From positions 86,857-150,856 of the forward strand of contig UQXL01000001.1 in assembly GCA_900545135.1 (NCBI GenBank): 64,000 bases of DNA, written 5' to 3'. The position numbers and the translations under genes were made by a program. Source of the DNA: an uncultured Eubacteriales bacterium (lineage in GTDB: Bacteria > Bacillota > Clostridia > Peptostreptococcales > Anaerovoracaceae). Each line of letters begins with the position of its first letter. The first letter of the stretch is position 1. Of this stretch, positions 61,396 through 64,000 are shown in pieces. The notes under the pieces are model-generated. The model was given only the letters and a program-made list of their open reading frames with translations, did not search any database and was not told the DNA's origin.

Positions 61396-63121
61396 GGCTC
61401 ACATCTCCTTTCATTTGAGATTTTGCAATATCCTGATAGACAGGACAGGTCTGCATTAAGAAATCGTGATTGCCAATTCCAACAACCCGCCCTTCTTCTA
61501 AAACAACAATCTGTTCCGCGTTCATAATGGTGCTGATCCGCTGGGCGATAATCAGCACCGCCGCGTCTTTTACTTCGTTTGCAAGGGCTTTTCTTAACGC
61601 TGCATCAGTTTTGAAATCCAGAGCGGAAAAACTATCGTCAAAAATATAAAGGTCGGCTTTCTTTGACAATGCCCGCGCAATCGAAAGACGCTGTTTTTGC
61701 CCGCCTGAAAAGTTTGTGCCACCCTGTGATACGCGGGAGTATAAGCCATCAGGGAGATCATAAACAAATTCGGATTGCGCCACCGATAAGGCGTGTTTCA
61801 TTTGCTGTTCAGTCGCCCGGTCATTTCCATGCCGCAGATTGTCGGCAATCGTGCCGGAAAACAGCCACGCTTTTTGAGGTACATAAGAAATATGCGCCCT
61901 TAATTCTTTCTGCGTCGTGCTACGAATATCTTTGCCATTCAGAAGGACAGAGCCGGAAGTAACATCGTGAAACCGCAGGATCAATTTTGCAATCGTAGAT
62001 TTTCCGCTGCCTGTGCTGCCGATAATGGCAGTTGTTTCCCCTCTTTTGCAGGTAAAATCCAAATTCTCCAAGGTGTTTTCGTCTGCGTCTGCGAAACGGA
62101 AACTTGCGTTTTTGAACCGCACAACTTCTTCCGTTTGATTGGGGTTATTATCAACAGACGCAATTCCGTCTTGAATTTCCGGCGCAAGATGTAGCACATC
62201 GGAAATTCTCCGAACACAAATCATAGCGCGGGGAATTAAAATCATCACCATCTGGGCCATAATGATATAAAAAAGGATCATCATAGCGTATTGCGTCAGG
62301 GCGGTAATATCGCCAATTTCCATAAATCCCGCTCCGATCCGATTTCCGCCTAACCAGAGGATCACGACAATGATAAGGTTAATTGCAAGCAGGGCAATAC
62401 TCTCCAATCCGACGAACAGACGGTTTGCGCTGATTGCTGCCTCGGCGTAATCCTCAAAAGATTTTCTCATTCGCTTTTCTTCATACTTCTCTTTATTGAA
62501 AGCGCGGATCACACGAACACCTGTAACATTTTCCCGTAGAACAACATTCATTCGATCAAGGAATTTTTGCAGTTTGGCAAAAATCCACGAGGCTTTACGG
62601 GTTACAAAAACTGCCAGAAGCAGAATAAACAGCGTTGCGCCAACCAATAAAAAGCCCATCATGGTATCAATGGAAAACGCCATGACAATTCCCATGATAC
62701 AAACTGCGGGAACAGGAAGCACCATTTGAATAAACCATACAACGCCCTGCTGAACCACATTTACATCATTCAGTGTGCGGGTAATCATAGAACCTGTTCC
62801 GAACTGTTCAAAATCGTAAGAGGAAAAGGTAAGCGATTTATCGTAAAGAGCGTTCCGCATATCCCGGCCAATTTTAGAGGAAAGGTCTGCGGCAAGATAG
62901 CTCCCCAACAATGCGCCGGAGCTGGTAACGATTGTTACGATCAGCATAAGTATTCCGCTGCGGATCAGGTAGTCCATATTGCCGCCGCTCACCCCGGCGT
63001 TTATCATATCCGCTGTGATGGTCGGAATGAGCAAGCCGCCCGCAACATCTAAAAACATAACGAGTAGTGTAAAAAAGCATAGCCATTTATACGGTTTTAT
63101 GAACCGTAAAATTGTTTTCAT
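61388..63121 (-). CDS. ABC exporter half, degenerate ATPase site
   Basis: A 577-residue half-transporter: membrane domain (about 10-310) and ATPase domain (about 335-570) with Walker A IGSTGSGKSTIAKL, signature NFSGGQKQRLSIARAL and Walker B DLYIFDDSFSALD, in which Ser replaces the catalytic Glu. The H-loop reads VLIIAQRIST, with Gln for His. This asymmetry is the rule in heterodimeric exporters: this half holds one degenerate site and its partner the active one. The MarR gene ends 45 bases upstream of its start. Confidence 0.92.
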   Translation of the reverse strand: MKTILRFIKPYKWLCFFTLLVMFLDVAGGLLIPTITADMINAGVSGGNMDYLIRSGILMLIVTIVTSSGALLGSYLAADLSSKIGRDMRNALYDKSLTFSSYDFEQFGTGSMITRTLNDVNVVQQGVVWFIQMVLPVPAVCIMGIVMAFSIDTMMGFLLVGATLFILLLAVFVTRKASWIFAKLQKFLDRMNVVLRENVTGVRVIRAFNKEKYEEKRMRKSFEDYAEAAISANRLFVGLESIALLAINLIIVVILWLGGNRIGAGFMEIGDITALTQYAMMILFYIIMAQMVMILIPRAMICVRRISDVLHLAPEIQDGIASVDNNPNQTEEVVRFKNASFRFADADENTLENLDFTCKRGETTAIIGSTGSGKSTIAKLILRFHDVTSGSVLLNGKDIRSTTQKELRAHISYVPQKAWLFSGTIADNLRHGNDRATEQQMKHALSVAQSEFVYDLPDGLYSRVSQGGTNFSGGQKQRLSIARALSKKADLYIFDDSFSALDFKTDAALRKALANEVKDAAVLIIAQRISTIMNAEQIVVLEEGRVVGIGNHDFLMQTCPVYQDIAKSQMKGDVSHE

Positions 63122-63166
63122 TCTGTGTTCCCTCCTTAATTCAGTCGTCTGCTATGGAAAATGTAA

Positions 63167-63604
63167 TCAAAGCTCATTTAATTTTGTCCTCAAACTTTCC
63201 ATATAAATATTTGCCAAGCGTAAAAGTTCTTTTTGCTCCGCCTCTTTCAAGGCGGTAAAGGCTGCATTTTCTTTTTGGACGACTGGCACAATGTACTTTT
63301 CAACAAACTGTTTCCCGGCTTCGGTTAGAAAAATGTGCTTATCACGGCCAACGCCCTGTTCAAGATAAATATATCCTTCCTGTATCAGCTTCCGAATAGA
63401 AGAATTAACCGTCTGCTTATTGGCAAAAAACTCATAGCAAATATCTTTTTGCAGACAGCCATCGCCTAAGTCATAAAGAGTGTAAAAGATAGAAAAGGCG
63501 CTGTCTGAAATCCCCATCTTTGAAGCTACTTTGTGATATAGTTCGTCGCACTCCTTGTTAATCTTATTAAAGTCCATCAACAATTCATTTAATTTTTCCT
63601 TCAT
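63167..63604 (-). CDS. MarR-family repressor of the ABC exporter
   Basis: A 145-residue winged-helix protein: SDSAFSIFYTLYDLGDGCLQ, then FANKQTVNSSIRKLIQEGYI as recognition region and EQGVGRDKHIFLTEAGKQF as wing. It heads the three-gene operon with the two exporter halves. Three related palindromes overlap its promoter (63619-63691), so it very probably represses its own operon and releases on binding a substrate. Confidence 0.93.
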   Translation of the reverse strand: MKEKLNELLMDFNKINKECDELYHKVASKMGISDSAFSIFYTLYDLGDGCLQKDICYEFFANKQTVNSSIRKLIQEGYIYLEQGVGRDKHIFLTEAGKQFVEKYIVPVVQKENAAFTALKEAEQKELLRLANIYMESLRTKLNEL

Positions 63605-63618
63605 GGTGTTACCTCACT

Positions 63619-63691
63619 AGTATGTTTTCGTACTTGCATAACCGCTATTATAGTATGAAATCATACCTGCGTCAAGTATGTTTTCATACTT
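63619..63691 (-). promoter_or_regulatory. Promoter with three MarR operators
   Basis: Minus strand TTGACG (63670-63675), 17 bases, TATAAT (63647-63652). Palindromes: AGTATGTTTTCGTACT (63619-63634), AGTATGAAATCATACC (63652-63667) and the perfect AAGTATGTTTTCATACTT (63674-63691). One covers the leader, one the spacer, one the -35. Confidence 0.88.
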
Positions 63692-63725
63692 AAATATGAA
63701 TTTTTCATTAAACATAGAAAAGACC

Positions 63726-63758
63726 GGGGCGCGGCGGCCCTAAAGACCACCACGCCCC
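63726..63758 (-). terminator. Terminator of the partial gene at the right edge
   Basis: Minus strand GGGGCGTGGTGG and CCGCCGCGCCCC (with G-T pairs) around a 9-base loop, then GGTCTTTT. Confidence 0.7.
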
Positions 63759-63810
63759 AGTTCTACTTGAAAAAACATCATATATCTATTTGTTAATAAT
63801 GACAAGTTAG

Positions 63811-64000
63811 TTACATTTCCTCTGTTTTCGTAATCATTTTCTTTGCCAACTGCCGGAATAGGTCTGTGGTTTCCTCGTCCATTGGCGCAAGCTGTCCGAT
63901 CTGTCCGGCAATCATCGCCGTTACATCGTCAACGGAAAGCAGGTTTTGTTTCTGCTCCGCCAATGCGTTCCGCATGGTCTGGAACATAGCGGCGGTTACA
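63811..64000 (-). CDS. C-terminus of an unrecognised mobile-element protein
   Basis: The last 62 residues (AAMFQTMRNALAEQKQNLLS to LAKKMITKTEEM) of a protein that continues beyond the window; stop TAA at 63811-63813. The composition and codon use match the ABC-exporter segment. No family is recognised. Confidence 0.5.
   Translation of the reverse strand, partial: VTAAMFQTMRNALAEQKQNLLSVDDVTAMIAGQIGQLAPMDEETTDLFRQLAKKMITKTEEM

Overview
The window is chromosomal DNA of an anaerobic, spore-forming Firmicute of the class Clostridia, probably a gut commensal. The evidence is a class III (oxygen-sensitive) ribonucleotide reductase with its activase, an iron-only hydrogenase with a flavoprotein partner, an alpha/beta-type small acid-soluble spore protein, the remains of a BclA-like collagenous exosporium gene, Gram-positive surface proteins with C-terminal sorting signals, and Firmicute gene orders (asp23-recG, rsmD-coaD, argR-recN, ruvCAB-queA-tgt, comEC-holA). 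The exact genus cannot be fixed from the sequence alone.

Layout. 0-9 kb is housekeeping: a broken acetyltransferase, then leftward genes for an ATPase-like coiled-coil protein, coaD, a CarD-type regulator, rsmD, a spore protein (rightward), the selenium-linked pair DUF3343/yedF, recG and asp23. 8.1-8.95 kb is a long non-coding block of repeats. 9-12.4 kb holds a beta-helix surface protein whose promoter contains a G9 tract, rpmB, a lipoprotein and a small ribbon-helix-helix regulator. 12.4-16.4 kb is a GC-rich insertion: a frameshifted serine recombinase fused to a TnpW-like N-terminus, and a surface protein joined in frame to what looks like an integrase remnant. 16.4-24.3 kb is native again (nrdDG, an acetyltransferase with internal repeats, an M20-like exported protein, a CorC/HlyC-type membrane protein, a lipoprotein, an internally deleted hydrolase).

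24.6-37.6 kb is an AT-rich island that looks like a decayed integrative conjugative element lodged at the 3' end of the 23S rRNA methyltransferase gene. It has a headless serine recombinase abutting a headless relaxase fragment, two paralogous beta-helix surface proteins, a MarR-controlled redox/pirin operon, and a replication/transfer block (RepA_N, a DnaC-like ATPase cut by an amber codon in its P-loop, PcfB-like, CD1845-like). 37.6-53.4 kb is a dense native region: rRNA and tRNA modification (rlmD-like, tgt, queA), ruvCAB behind a LexA-like site, argR-recN, the hydrogenase pair, a DMT transporter, holA and comEC. 53.4-54.1 kb is a second repeat-rich block, followed by a large class A penicillin-binding protein, a broken exosporium gene and a truncated IS200. 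From about 59.2 kb a third mobile segment begins with a heterodimeric ABC exporter under a MarR repressor and runs off the window.

The most unusual signals lie between genes. Three non-coding repeat families recur: (i) seven 40-41 bp dyads bounded by ATGTTG and CAACAT, four at 8.35-8.63 kb and three at 53.93-54.11 kb; (ii) a 210-223 bp long imperfect palindrome present in inverted orientation at 8.69-8.90 and 53.51-53.73 kb; (iii) a 76 bp gap-free unit at 24.48 and 53.78 kb with one compensatory base-pair change. Families (ii) and (iii) both begin with the extended -10 sequence TGGTATAAT or a one-base variant. Together they suggest mobile or transcribed structured elements. Many lesions (nonsense codons, gains or losses in G/C runs, truncations) cluster in the acquired segments, and homopolymer sequencing error should be excluded for the G/C-run cases.
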